A stretch of 64,000 bases of DNA. Source: Parelaphostrongylus tenuis (Eukaryota > Nematoda > Chromadorea > Rhabditida > Metastrongylidae). Numbering within the stretch: the first letter of the stretch is position 1; every line of letters starts with the position of its first letter. The stretch is taken from positions 62,001 to 126,000 of the forward strand of contig JAHQIW010001307.1 in NCBI GenBank assembly GCA_019055375.1. Direction: 5' to 3'. The translations under genes were made by a program, and so were the position numbers. Of this stretch, positions 33,310-44,950 are shown one piece after another. The notes under the pieces are model-generated. The model ran no database searches, was not told the origin of the DNA, and was given only the letters and a program-made list of their open reading frames with translations.

Positions 33310-34080
33310 TTTCTCGCCTCGTTTGGTTTTAACGACAAGGTATATGATATGTAATCACAAAGAGAGGTCGAGATTTGACCGAAACATAAATCTGTGGTTC
33401 CGAATTTGCAAAAAACCCTTTGGCGACTCACTAATTTTCTGCTACACCATCGAAGCCCTCACTTTGCTTTTCTATCGGCCACGTTACAACCTCTTTAGTG
33501 CTTACCAGCAATTACCCGTCCGGAGAACTGATCTAGGCAACGCGAATCGGCATAAACCCCCTTTAAGGTGAATACGTGGTTGAAACCACAATGTTCAACT
33601 TTACTCTCGGCCTGAATCAGTTTAGTCCGAGAAGAGTGATCGAAGGTTGAAAGCCGTCCTCGAGTATATCACCAACACTTCTCGTCCCGCAATGTGACTA
33701 GCTGAACATGTGGATCAAAAAGTACGAAATAGGTAGATTTCCTCGTAGTATGCGTTCCAACAGTTTTCACCTTCGATAACAAAACCATTTCACTTTGACC
33801 ATTCTCTAAAGAGTTAATTATATAGAAATTCGAGAGAAGAATATCGCAAGCCAAGAATGTAGACAGTGCTACTTTCTAAGTTTTATTATACAATCGAACT
33901 TACATGAAGACAAAAATAGCTTGTTCACAACATGATTAAGGTGAACAATTAGCTATAAAGAATCTATATGGACATACACTAATATTAGTTGGCATCAAAA
34001 AGTGAAATTTCGGATAATTATTCCAAGAACTAGAAGCAAAAAAATTTTTTTCTGAGGCTTAAGGCGGAAAAAGAGGAAGA
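33310..34080. repeat. Duplicated block E, copy 1
   Basis: GGCGACTCACTAATTTTCTG, then CTTTGCTTTTCTATCGGCCA, CCCGCAATGTGACTAGC and AAGTTTTATTATACAATCGA recur in order at 54060-55100 (GGCGGCTCACTAAGTTCTGC, CTTTGCTTTTCTCTCGACCG, CCGCAGTGTGACTATTGC, AAATTTTATTACACAATTTA), roughly 70% alike by eye. Copy 2 overlaps the 3'-UTR side of PIG-T. Confidence 0.55.
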
Positions 34081-34084
34081 GATA

Positions 34085-34440
34085 AACTCGTCAATGTTGT
34101 TAATCACCAGAGTTCAACTGCAATGAGATCGATTACTGATGAAAGAAGAGTTCAACGACAAAACTTGTTTCGGGTGTGAACACATATTTTTCACTGTCAG
34201 ACCCTCTATCCTATTGCACTCAAGGTATTATCATGTTTGCGAAGGGTGAAATGGAAAACTTATTCGATCCCTAAGAGCTGCCAAATGGATTGTTGGAGAG
34301 AACAGGATAACCGCATAGCGATTATAGCAACGCTATAAAAGGACTGAGTTACTTCGAGTTACTATTATTGCTGTGTCACTATGCTGTTGTTGCTACTGAT
34401 GTTATCATCGCTGTGGTTACTATTTTTATAATAAAAACAT
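34085..34440 (+). pseudogene. Decayed copy of the terminal ALKBH8 exon(s)
   Basis: GGTATTATCATG, GAAGGGTGAAATGGA, GAGCTGCCAAATGGA and AAAGGACTGAGTT align with the last exon of alkbh-8 (44821-44950). The match includes the intron just before it (CAGACCCTCTATCCTATTGC versus CGGACCCTCATTCTGTTGCG) and its 3' flank. Traces of the preceding exon appear at about 34145-34180. A 2-nt deletion after YYH and an in-frame TAA kill the frame. Retention of intron sequence points to DNA-level duplication, not retroposition. Confidence 0.75.
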
Positions 34441-34444
34441 ATGG

Positions 34445-35390
34445 TTTCTAGGGATTACTAGATGGTGCATGTGAACTTTTGCGTCGCTTTGTAGATGGAA
34501 TAAAAAGTTACACCGTTCGTTTCGAGTGAAACTACACTCGAATATTTTAAAAATACTAGCCAAGAGCAATAGAGTGTAAACATTGCCGATCTAGGGATCC
34601 ATTTCACTTGACGGCACGTGTAAGTTGTACGTCATCGTCTACTTTATGTAAAGGATAGAGACAGCCCCAAGAGTGTAGGCTTAGCCGAAGTGTAGTGTAC
34701 AATTGACGAGGCTGTCAAGCCGAAACTCGGGTATTGAGCTCTGTAAGTGCTCATAACAGACTACATGTTATATTGATTCAATAATAATTATCAGATAAAA
34801 AGTTAAGCTCATTCGACAGTGCTGTCTGGGCGATCAATGAAAAATGACTGCCCATAAACAACTTGGAAAAGTATCGAAAATAAAGGTGGTACCAGCAGGA
34901 CAAAGTCTTACTCGATGAGAACTTCCTTGGAAACTTTCAAAAATCCTCGTGTTAAACATGAAGAACTAATTCACCACAAAATATCAAAAAATGTGGTACT
35001 TCAATTGCTGTGTCTGAATGTATAACTTTGTTTTTCTTTCGACTGCATTCATAATCGCTCTTTCAAAACAAAACAAAACAAGTTTGGTACTAATTCGTTA
35101 ACCTTAAAAGGATGAGAGGCTTTGCGGATCTTGTCCAAGGTCAAAATAATTGGGTTTTGCCCGTAACGAACGTGTTACTATCACTAAGCTACTTATTACT
35201 TCGTGCTACTAGATAACAGACACCAAACTGGGTAATATACTTCTGGCACTGCCTCACGATGTGCATTGATATAATGATGAGAGTGCAATTTTTAGCGCAA
35301 TAAACGACATGGAACTTTATCGAATGTATGGTGGCTCTTTGACAGTGGCACTAAACATTCCACAACGTACCGTAGGCCAGGCGTTCTTTA
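34445..35390. other. Intergenic, nothing recognised
   Basis: No gene or repeat family was identified in this stretch. Confidence 0.4.
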
Positions 35391-35397
35391 CCGTTTG

Positions 35398-35610
35398 CAC
35401 GGTGTTCTTTTTTCACTGTGCAGATTTCACTACTTTTCGCATTCAAGTAGTTTTTTCGTACTCTTCTTAAACATCGTAGAATATTGTTTAAGCGAGTCTC
35501 CTTGCAACCTCGAGGATAGCCTGGCCATGGGCTCCATAGAAATTTTTTTTAACTGCCTGAGAGAGTTGAGACGTAGACCACGAGCATCACAATCACTCGG
35601 CCATAGCACT
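35398..35610 (-). repeat. SINE family A copy
   Basis: On the minus strand GCCGAGTGATTGTGATGCTC, then CTATCCTCGAGGTTGCAAGG and AAACAATATTCTACGATG. It lacks part of the middle that is present in 788-1025. Confidence 0.65.
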
Positions 35611-35614
35611 CCCC

Positions 35615-36400
35615 GCGACCTGATGTTCAAATCTCGAAAATTAATATCAAAATGTTTGCCGCCAATCGGAACAGTCGAGTGCGCCATGCAATTGATTTAA
35701 CAAAATACCTTAGAGACGACCAAATCCATGAAGTGACTTGCAGGAAATAACCGATATTCCCTATGATCTCCTCACAAATAAATTTTCGATTGCTTAGTCA
35801 CGTGGTACAGAGGTGAATGCCACTTGTTAAATAGGGGTTAAACACTGATCAACAATAACTCGATGCTTTTCCAAGATGAAAGTGGATTAAGGCAATGGAT
35901 CGCCTGTTTCTTCTGAGACAAAATGGCACAAACATTTTGTATTACACAGAGATGCTCATGTTAAAGCGAGGTTGGGTGTGTTCTCGTTTAATACGAATTT
36001 TATTTTGCAAGCCATTTCGGCCTGAACCTTTGATGCATGATTGCGGAGTACTGAAAGGCAGTTACCAAAGGCCTTCATCAGAATACACTGCTTAGCCGCC
36101 CTGCACGTCCTTCGTTTCCGTGTCTGTATCTGAGGCTGAGAGTTCGATTGATTCTGTGAAGATGTCGACTAGTGAGCACCCTCACATATATCTTAAGCTG
36201 CTATAGTTGTAGCGCTCGATTCGGTATAAGTAAGACCATTATTGCTTGACCAACTTCCTGTAGACCGCTCTATGTTTCCATGTTGATTGTAACTTGTTGT
36301 AGTCAAGCTTATCTAATCATTGAAGCGGTAACTTTTTTATCAGGATTTCGATTGAGCTTATCAGTCAAAATGGATACCATAGAGCTGTTTCTCAGTTTCA
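35615..36400. other. Intergenic, nothing recognised
   Basis: No supported coding or RNA feature was found. Confidence 0.4.
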
Positions 36401-36404
36401 GAAT

Positions 36405-36720
36405 CATTTTCTCAAGGCAGATCCGGTTTACGGCTAGCCGTGCTTCTAGCAGACGACAGATGGACGAAACGAATTGTAGAATGGACTCCACGTGAATCCA
36501 CCCGCTCCCGAGGGAGGACGACCACTCACACGTTGGGCGGACGTGTTCGTAAGAAGGATTAATCAGCTCTAATCGCAGCTCTCGCAATAGCTGCCATGCT
36601 CGCATCATGCCACCACCATGAATGATAGTTACAAGAGACGAATGGAAAGTATGCCGGGGTACACACAGCTTGTGAAGACCGACCGTTTAACTGTACAAGT
36701 ATTCAATTTATGCTTCTAGC
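36405..36720 (+). pseudogene. RTE-type retrotransposon 3' fragment, second lineage
   Basis: Reading the plus strand gives DDRWTKRIVEWTPRES and, after one frame change, GRPLTRWADVFVRRINQL, then TRDEWKVCRG. This follows the C-terminal order of a second nematode RTE lineage (DDRWTKRTLEW, RGRPPTRWGDVF, RERNEWKRCWGP). It differs clearly from the RTE-1-like fragment at 32805-33185. Frameshifts and a stop after INQL make it a pseudogene. Confidence 0.75.
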
Positions 36721-36729
36721 GTTGTTTAT

Positions 36730-37840
36730 TCTCTGCTTGATTGGATTCATTCCTGGAGAACGCAGTTAGATTGAGTTCTCTTCAGAAGCTCGAACAGCTA
36801 ACTACGATTCAAGTGTATTGTTACAAGCATTGACTATAGTGAGTTTACGAATGCTCAGGCCTGAAACCTGAGAACTGCTTTTGTTTTAGGACCGTGTCCT
36901 CCACATCGACCAGTTTTCGAAGCGGTCGTTTTTTTCAAATCGAACACACCGAGCTCAACCGTCGAAGCCACCACACACAGCACAAATCAAAGGCAAAAAA
37001 ACATAGATCACTTATCAAACTCTGCACGTAAATATATTTAGACCGCTACTAGAGTTAGTAAAACTTCTCCTATAGTAACTATTTGTGGAATAGTCATTAC
37101 TTCTTTCTTAGTGTGCATTTCCTGCATTAACTCCTACCTGAGAATGTTGTTATTCTGAATGATTCTTCTCAGACATTCAATTTGAGCTTTCACATGAAAT
37201 TATACTGTATGTCTAGTCTGAGACACAATAACATTGCTACCAAGTAAACACGGTACAAGTTGAACTTATATTGTGAGCTATTCTTAGAATCAACAACATC
37301 GCTCTCAAGTAAATTTGGTAAAAGTCCTTTGTAGCATTTTCATCGTAGCTTCTGTTCTGCAACTTTTTATGCACCTTAACATCGGTTGCTTTCCAGTAAT
37401 CCTTGGGGCTCACACTTGTTGTCCATGATACGGCTTCTGTTCTCCGTTAGAGAGACTGTTTGTCATCTGCCCGTATATGAGTGAGGGGATTAGAAGACGC
37501 TGATTTCGTTAGTTCAATTCCCTACATTCCAGTTTTTCCAGTTAACCGCACAAGATCGTGTCTCTTTGCTCAACTAAATACCGCCAGCTTGCTTATACTG
37601 TACTGTCATTATTGCTACAAACAGTTGTAACCCAAGCGTGAGTAGTTCTTTGTAAAAGTCCCACGTGGCAAAACTCATGCAAAATCAAGCATTCTACTTC
37701 GAGTTAGTAAGTTTTAGTGCTAAAGACTAACCCGAAACTCTCTATTAAACAGTCATTACATCTCATGTTTTCTACACAACATAAATACGAAGCCAAGGAT
37801 ATAATGAAAGTGACTGACATATCTAGTGGGTTCTTCCTGA
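36730..37840. other. Intergenic, nothing recognised
   Basis: The stretch includes two similar lines at 37200-37330 (CACGGTACAAGTTGAACTTA and TTGGTAAAAGTCCTTTGTAG with shared context). No gene was seen. Confidence 0.4.
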
Positions 37841-37844
37841 CTAT

Positions 37845-38446
37845 AAGGAAACAAATGAAAAACCGATTTCATTGACTAGAGAAGAAGATTTCATAGGAGT
37901 TTTAGTAATCTTCAAAGGCTTAGATTTCTGGCTAGAGCTCCACATGGCCGGTTTTCTAAAACACACTAGAACGCTGCGAATTCCGCATATAACTATGTCT
38001 CGGACGCGCATATTTCTCAGACAGAGCTCTTTCTTTGGACTCTTAGTAAACATTCGATAGCGTAATCGTTTCTGATTCCAACGCTGTGCTCATGTCGTGA
38101 TAAGACCGTTTCTCTGAAACGCAGTAGGTGAAATAAGTTGAATTCCCATCTTCGACCAAGGTGGACTTTGGCCATTTCACGTGCGTCTGACTGAGGCAGC
38201 CACATGCGTTGGTGCGACGTCGTAAGACCGGTCCAAATAATAGTCCAAAGAGCTCTGTCTCGCAAGAAATATGCACTTCTGTAACGCAATGAATCTCCTC
38301 ATGTAGCAACGTCAAGAAAAGGCTTTCGAAAACCGGCGACGTGGGGCTGTAGTGTGAAGTCTCAGATTTCGAATGATTCGAACTGACAGCACTATGAAAA
38401 GTTCCTCTGCAGCGAATGAGAACGGTTTTTCACTTGTTCCCCTTTG
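37845..38446. mobile_element. MITE family G, about 600 bp
   Basis: Left arm AACCGATTTCATTGACTAGA, then TAGGAGTTTTAGTAATCTTC and right arm CATTCGAACTGACAGCACT-like sequence ending GAATGAGAACGGTTTTTCAC are diverged reverse complements. The interior carries CGCATATTTCTCAGACAGAG, typical of the family. Confidence 0.6.
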
Positions 38447-38449
38447 ATC

Positions 38450-38880
38450 AGAAAAAACCATCGATTGAGTGGAAAGGCAGATTGCACTGACTATTCAAGC
38501 AGCGCTCTTTGTCTGACTGGTTCACTGCTGCTATGATGGCCTCCGTCGGCACAAACCGCTTAGAGATGCTGTCAGGTCGTCGTGAATCTTCGTGAAATCG
38601 TGGTGTTAGGAACGAGGAAGTGCATTGGCTACAGGAAGGAGTCTGATTTGTTGAGCTCCAAGTTCTCATCCATGATCTCACCGATTCCTCCACTTTATTA
38701 CAGGAAACCTCCACAACGTTCTCCGTCGAGAATCAAAGTGAACGAATCACTTTCAATTCCGTCTTCAGTATCCCAGCAGGTGGGGGAGAGGGTCTTCAGA
38801 TAACGCTGTATGTGGATTGGAGAAGAAGTTACTCCTTCCCTCAGATGATGCTGTCTGCTAACCAGCGAAAAAGATAAAGA
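38450..38880. other. Intergenic, no gene called
   Basis: Open frames exist on both strands but none has a recognised motif or splice sites. Confidence 0.35.
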
Positions 38881-38881
38881 A

Positions 38882-39145
38882 TAAAGGATAAAGCTCTCGG
38901 TCGTCTTCAATTTCTAACTTCATTTGAGATGACTGAATGCATATCTGGCCTTTACAATAACTCGCGGTGGCCTTCCGCTGAACCGAGTCAGTGCTGCTTA
39001 TCCTTCCAAACAAGTCTGAGACCAGTCAGGTACCAATTTACCGACCCGGAGGGATGGATGGCTTGGTGAGCAATGAGCGCGAGATCGAACCATTGACCTC
39101 ATGTGCGACGCAGTGCACCTCTAACCACTGCGCCACATACGCTTT
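38882..39145 (-). repeat. SINE family B, full-length copy
   Basis: It has the same architecture as 22233-22518: tail CCGAGAGCTTTATCC, body TCAGACTTGTTTGGAAGGAT and GGTCGGTAAATTGGTACC, box B CAATGGTTCGATCTCGCGC, box A GTGGCGCAGTGGTTAGAGG, all read on the minus strand. It has the best preserved box A of the family here. Confidence 0.8.
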
Positions 39146-39149
39146 TAAT

Positions 39150-39690
39150 GAAAAAGATAAGGCATCAAAAATAAATTGAAAAGTGATCAGACAAAGTCCT
39201 TCTACAAAATCATCTTACACAAAAAACTTCGTGAAATATTCTCATTGTGAATATGCTGTAACGATATGTGTTTATTCCGATAGCGAAAAATCAAGAAGAA
39301 TATAGGGGACCCAGGAAACTAAATAGAATGCAAAGTCTCTTCAACGGAATGATCGCGAAGGGCTAAGCGTCTCAAGCGATACTAGGATAATGCCATGTGG
39401 TTTCTTTTCGCTTCAACATGACATGGCCCATCTGGCAGGGTTGGAGAACCTAAGGATAAGTACTGGATAATGTCCAGGGGAATTTCTAGACGACATTTCA
39501 CTTCAATAAATAAATGTGACCCGCTCACAATACTCTGACCTAATCGGCGTAAGCAAACATGCTCCACACGAAGATGGCTGACCCAAGACAAATTCTCGCC
39601 CCAATTTATGCAAAGTGACCGTGGAGCGCGACAATCTCTCTTCCGGGACGTCCTGATTTCGTCCGGCTCGGCAGGCCTGTTTCGCCAAAT
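39150..39690. other. 5' flank of alkbh-8
   Basis: No upstream exon could be identified with confidence. Any promoter of alkbh-8 is expected here, but no specific element was recognised. Confidence 0.35.
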
Positions 39691-42366
39691 ATGTGTACGT
39701 TCAAGTGGTTCACCTCTCTCCGTGGTCCTTTATGCTCTTGCGATCGTCTTTGTCTTCCAGATTTCAACCCATCGAAAGAAAAACGCTTGGGCGCTTGGAT
39801 CGATCGACGAAAACTCTCCAGAAAAGCTCATAAATCGTGGGAGCAGTTGAAGCGTCATGATCCTGACGTTGAAATCTCCGACGAAGCTACGGAGGTTTTT
39901 TTCTTCTATTGTTTTTTCCAGTAGTAAACTGAATAGCATATCAACCGTTGTCGGTTGTTTGCTGAAATATAGAGGCGTTGTAATGTAGAAAGAGTGGTGG
40001 ACAAAACGGGAGTCAGTAGTGCAACCGGTTAGAGTACGCGCTGTCGGATAGAGTGAGATGCGGGTTCGAGTCCCCGCTGACGCGAAAGTTTTGCACACCA
40101 CTTCACACTAGTGGGTATATTTATAAAATCTTACCACCGCTATAAGCCGTCAAGTAAAAAGAATTCTGCTTGAATAGTAGCCTGATAGGATCTCTTAAGC
40201 CTTTGAGAGGTCCAGTATGGCATCTCTGGTGGTGTAGGTCGGTTTCGGCGTTCTCGCTCGCCGCAGCAGTACCAAACGCTATCCGCCTTATCCCTAGTGT
40301 CATTAGTAGTCGCCATTAGTGAACTGAACAGCGTACATCAACAGTTCTGACCGACTATTTTGAGATCTCGATTAAATTGAACTTCCTGACAGCATATCTA
40401 AAGCCTTTGACCCAAAAATAAGACCCCGGTTATCCAGCGAACCTGGAGTACATATAGTTTGTCGCGGATTCCTGCATATCTAGAGGTATACTCCCCGCTG
40501 GGATTGGCTAAGGCGAAACGCTCCTTGCTAAATATGAGGCCAAGAGACCCAAATACGTGTCTAGCACTCCAGAAGTAACTGCCATAACAGACCTTATAAA
40601 AGGCCTGAAATATGCTGTCAGGGTGAATAGTACATAGTCTTATAGAAAGTTTTGAGCATTTTAGAGGTCCAGTATGGCATCTCTGGTGGTGCATATAAGC
40701 TTCGACGTTCTCGCACACCTCACCAGTACCACATGCCATTCGGCTCGCCTTTATGTTCACTACTAGTCGTCGCCGAAGATGTACCATTTGTGTCAAGCGA
40801 GAAATTACTCGTTGTAGTGTTTTTTTCAGAGTGAATGATTGTCGATTGGATGGCTTACGGTTGTTACGTAGCATATACAACAATACCTTTCAATCGACTA
40901 ATCGAGACCTCGCTTCGAATTCAATATGGTCTAGTAGAATGTTTCAAGCCGTACACTATTAGGGTTGCCACACTAGGCCTCTGAAAGATATTGTTCCACA
41001 TGCTCAACGGCCGTAAGCCATGCACTCGACAATCAATCACTCTGAAAACACGCGACATCAAATGATCTTTTAACTTGACATAGAGTTATACATCTTCGGC
41101 GGCGGCTACTAATAATAGTAGGAGTGAGCCGAAGGGTATGTGGTACTGATGAGACGTTCGAGAAAACTGAGACGTGTGTTCACCACTCGAGATGCCATAC
41201 CAGACCTCTGAGTAGTATATTTTGTAGTCTACTATGTGTACGTTGTCCTTTTGAGCATCTTCTTGTCAGCAACAGTAGCGCCTTATGCGGGGTGACTCTG
41301 GAAGAGCTGGAAGAGATCTTTCGACCTTTTGATGACGAAGCTTCTTTGTGTTTTTCCCCAGTAAGAGGTCAGTTCTGCTCTAAGCCTTCTCCTTTTCCCA
41401 TTTGTTGTGATGTTAATCTGTCGTCGTTCAAAGGTCGTACTCTTTCGTGAGTTTCTCGTCGAAAGAGCGGGCCAGCACCGCTCGCGAAGCTCTCAACGGC
41501 ATTGCCCCTGTCCAACTCAGAGTCTCTCATCAACCGTTCGTCATCTCATTTGTGAAACAGTGTGAGCTTGCTTTTACCTTTTCGGTCGTTAGAGCTTTCG
41601 TTTCAAAAACTGTTCCAGTACCGAGTGAGAAGCTGTCCTCCGATTTGTTGTATCCAAACGATCTCCAACTTATAGATGACTACGTTACAGCAGAAGATGA
41701 ACGAGCATTTCTTGACATATTTCTCGGCACCGGATGTGGTGAGTGGATATGAACGGATTTCGTTTGACTCGTCAAATCGTGATCTTAGTCTGCTTCAGTT
41801 TTCCAGCTGAGCCCTTGAAGCATCGTGACGTCATTCATTATGGCTACAAATTCGACTACAGCGCTAACGCTGCTTTCACTCCCACCCAACCGATCCCAGA
41901 ATCAGTTAATCGATTGATCGACAAACTGATCGACGATGGTTTAGTTAGCTTTCGTCTCGACCAGGTATACTCTGACATTGTAAGCTATTTCTACCGTATC
42001 GTAATGAACATTCGAGCTTTAAGGTGACAATTAACGTCTACAGACCCGGACAAGGCATTCCTTCTCACTACGACACCCACTCGGCCTTCGAGGATCCCAT
42101 CGTGTGCTTGAGGTCGGGTGAATCTTGTTCCGTTGTTATTCAGCTATTTTTTTCTTCGAAAATTTAAGCATGTGCTCCGATGTTGTAATGGAATTTAAAG
42201 ATGGAGCAAACTCGTCACGGATTTGTCCCGTCCTGCTGAAGAGGAGATCTTTGTGTGTGATGAAAGGAGAGTCAAGATATCGTTGGAAACATGGGTAAGA
42301 TATAACTAAATAAGCTTTTTCGACTTTCGCTTCGTCTTCTGAGCTTTGATTTTCCGAACATACTAT

Positions 42367-42411
<45 letters not shown>

Positions 42412-44950
42412 ATATGTACACACATATATATATATACATATATCCCAGCTGACGCAGTTTTTGTACACTACTCTACATCATTGGGTTTATTGTAACATCA
42501 TACCACCGCAATAGGCGGTTCAAGGAAAATGAATTCTGATTGATTGATTGATTGATTATGTATATATGCTTGTGTATATACGTGTGTGTATATACTGTGC
42601 ACAATATACTCAATTATGTATTATATGGCGTTTTTTCGAGCCAGCATCAGATCTACACGAACATGTCTAATGGCTCAACTCTTAGGATCGTAAATCGGAA
42701 ATATGACATCAATCCTGTAACTCATCGTGTTATACCTCGTGACATTCGTGTGTCAATCACCTTACGAAAAGTACGTCGAGAACCATGCCAGTGCCAATAC
42801 AAAGAATACTGTGACTGGGACCGAGGAGGTGATGTTTGCTTTACAAATCTCTTGAGAATGCTATCATAATATGAGAACGTTCCGGAGATCGTGCTGGATG
42901 AAAGGTTTTGAATCAAGGTTAAACATTCTTTCTAAGTGAAATTATAATGCGTCGCTTCTACGCTTGTCTCAATTCCGAACTCTGAATGTTGGATCAGAAT
43001 TTTATTTTGTATTTTTGATCTAACAACGTTAAAATAGGTGAAATGGCTGTTCCTTCTGATGAATTGTCCGCTCGAAGAGTCGAGGATGTCTACGTGAACG
43101 GAGTATACGAATGTATTGCGTCTCATTTCGACGAGACGAGGTTCTCAAGTTGGAAAGGAGTGAAGAGGTCTGTCCATCGTCCATTTCAGATAATTTCAAA
43201 CCAGAATTGTTGATGTTTACCCAATCTGTGATCTCAAATATGGACGTGTTAGGTTTCTGAGTGCTGTTCCTCCATACTCCGTGGTGTACGACGTCGGCTG
43301 TGGGAACGGGAAATATCTTGCTAACAATGACAACCTTTTGAAGGTTTGCCTTGCCAAACATATGTTTTTCACAAGTGTATTGTCTCTTATGTTGTTCTGC
43401 GACTTCCTATCGACGGCTGCATTTCTAATTTGCTTGTTCATAGCTTTAGATAGATGTGCGTTTGGAATTATTGAGTGCCTTTAACTATCTTTTATTGTTA
43501 TTTTTTTTCTATCTTTGTACGGTATTGTATTTGATTTCAGATAGGATGCGACATGAGTCAGGTGCTATGTGAGATTGTTAATGCTAAAGTGAGCAGTAGT
43601 CATCATAATGTAATGTCAGTTTTCCACAGGACCTCCACCTGTATGTGCATCTCTTTCAGGGATTTATGGTTATCCGCGCAAATGCCTTATGTTTACCTTT
43701 TCGCGAGGGAGCGGATGCCGTTCTATTGATTGCAGTTCTGCATCATATGGCATCGTCGGTACGAAGGCAGACGGCAATTCGTGAAATTCTTAGGGTTGGT
43801 TTCTTACCCATAAAGTGGCGTTTCAAGTGATTTTGTAACGCTTTGGTTATTCCCCTAAACACTGTCACCATGACGATTTCTTTCTAAGGTGCTCAAGCCC
43901 GGTGGTAAAGCATGCATCTCCGTGTGGTCAATGGACCAATGCAATTCGGAGTACTCTAAAATGAGGAGGCATAAGGTGAGAAACCTTTTAAAATAAATGT
44001 CAGTGACTTAATCCCTGTCAGCGATAGGCCTGTGTGAAGACGTTTGATTTTTCGTAAATACAACTAAAAACAAAGGGGCATCGTGGCCGAGTGATTGTGA
44101 TGCACAGCATGGTATAGAGCAGGGCCTATCTCCCTTTATCACTTTTTGGCAGTCAAACACGTCTTAGGGAATGCTCTAGCTTATTTATCCTCGAGACTCC
44201 AGAGAGACGTGCTCGACCAGAGTGTGCGATGTTCATGAAGAAGACGGAAAACGAGTTGAATGCTAAAAGTACGGGGATGCGCACAGAAGAAAAGTCTTTG
44301 GTTCAGTCGCAATTCCATCATTCACTTCCAATCATCAACTGAACGGCCTAGCTCGACTTCCTCGAGATGCAAGAAGAAGCGTCTCCACCAGGATTCTATG
44401 AAAATCATACATAAGACGACAGTCCTCAAACAACAATCGGAACAACACGTGAATTGTTCGAAGACCACGAGGTGCTGGAAACGCCACAGTAACTGTGGTG
44501 ACGAGCGGTGCAGTAGTAGATTTAACGAATTACTTGAGCGCCTACTAAATATCAATGTTCTGAGCAGTCAGTAAATGTAGTCGATTTTTTTTGCAGACTG
44601 AGATATTGTGACTGACAGTTAAATCTACCAGAAACTTGTATTTTACTAGGATTCTTTACCGAAGGAGAAGCAGTCAGATCGGTTAAAGATCCATGATGGA
44701 AAAGAATTTGTTCAGCAGGACTTACTTGTTCCGTGGCAAGTGGAGCACAAGGATGCAACTTACTTTAGGTGAGATTTTTTTTTTCCTTTGCAGTCGGACC
44801 CTCATTCTGTTGCGTTTAAGGTATTATCATGTATTTGCGGAGGGAGAAATGGAGGAGCTTATTCGTTCCGTAGGAGGCTGCCAAATAGACAGTGTTGAGA
44901 AAGAACAAGGTAATTACATAGCAGTCATAACAAAGCCGTCAAAGGACTGA
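39691..44950 (+). CDS. alkbh-8: ALKBH8-type tRNA wobble-uridine oxygenase/methyltransferase, 14 exons
   Basis: Methylates carboxymethyluridine at the tRNA wobble base and hydroxylates the product. Exons: 39691-39894, 41256-~41371, 41434-41738, 41807-41964, 42024-42112, 42169-42294, 42641-42828, 43038-43167, 43253-43343, 43541-43588, 43660-43794, 43889-43975, 44650-44768, 44821-44950 (about 641 residues; human 664). Order: basic helix; RRM (HLLVSN, SYSFVSF); AlkB core with HYD (His276, Asp278), His332 in RWKHG and RVSITLRKV; Cys-rich [12 protein letters not shown]-binding [12 protein letters not shown] (450-461), [21 protein letters not shown]-terminal [13 protein letters not shown]. All phases agree except exon 2/3: the good donor CCA|gtaaga is out of frame, and only a weak donor (CA|gttctg) restores it. 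ATG 39691 is the likely start, but a TCTTCCAG at 39760 leaves another 5' end possible. Identity is secure. Confidence 0.93.
40012..40140 (+). repeat. SINE family C, youngest-looking copy (alkbh-8 intron 1)
   Basis: GTCAGTAGTGCAACCGGTTA, then GAGATGCGGGTTCGAGTCCC (perfect box B and T-arm-like GCGGG/CCCGC) and CGCTGACG, which can pair with the 5' GTCAG. The tail is TTTTGCACACCACTTCACAC. It resembles a tRNA but lacks a clean anticodon arm. Confidence 0.6.
40180..40770. repeat. Repeat F, two direct copies in alkbh-8 intron 1
   Basis: GAGGTCCAGTATGGCATCTC, TGGTGGTGTAGGTCGGTTTC and GGCGTTCTCGC recur at about 40645-40770 (AGAGGTCCAGTATGGCATCT, TCGACGTTCTCGC). Related pieces occur at 41105-41215 (inverted), 30290-30400 and 53255-53350. 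Confidence 0.55.
41105..41215. repeat. Repeat F, inverted copy next to alkbh-8 exon 2
   Basis: GTATGTGGTACTGATGAGAC, then GAGATGCCATACCAGACCTC is the reverse complement of the two copies at 40180-40770. Its open frame runs into exon 2 but is intronic repeat sequence. Confidence 0.5.
42370..42560. repeat. (TA)n tract, family C tail and (TGAT)n in alkbh-8 intron 6
   Basis: A (TA)n microsatellite (42370-42440) runs into a family C 3' tail (TGTACACTACTCTACATCAT, TAACATCATACCACCGCAAT). A pure TGAT tandem follows at 42537-42557. Confidence 0.7.
44075..44310 (+). repeat. SINE family A copy in alkbh-8 intron 12
   Basis: GGGCATCGTGGCCGAGTGAT (box A), TTGGCAGTCAAACACGTCTT, GAGAGACGTGCTCGACCAGA and GAATGCTAAAAGTACGGGGA follow the family order in the sense orientation of the gene. 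Confidence 0.65.

Noticed and set aside
40398..40883. 161-residue minus-strand frame in ALKBH8 intron 1
   Set aside because: Its sequence is repeat F, present in several copies in the window; there is no recognisable domain.
41124..41255. Upstream extension of the RRM exon as coding sequence
   Set aside because: The open frame continues into inverted repeat F, whereas joining exon 1 (ending ...DEATE at 39894) to 41256 gives continuous ALKBH8 similarity in phase.
41563..41600. Possible 31-nt mini-intron (gtgagc...gttag) in ALKBH8 exon 3
   Set aside because: It is shorter than workable nematode introns, and removing it creates an in-frame stop. The uninterrupted frame is open and was kept as coding.
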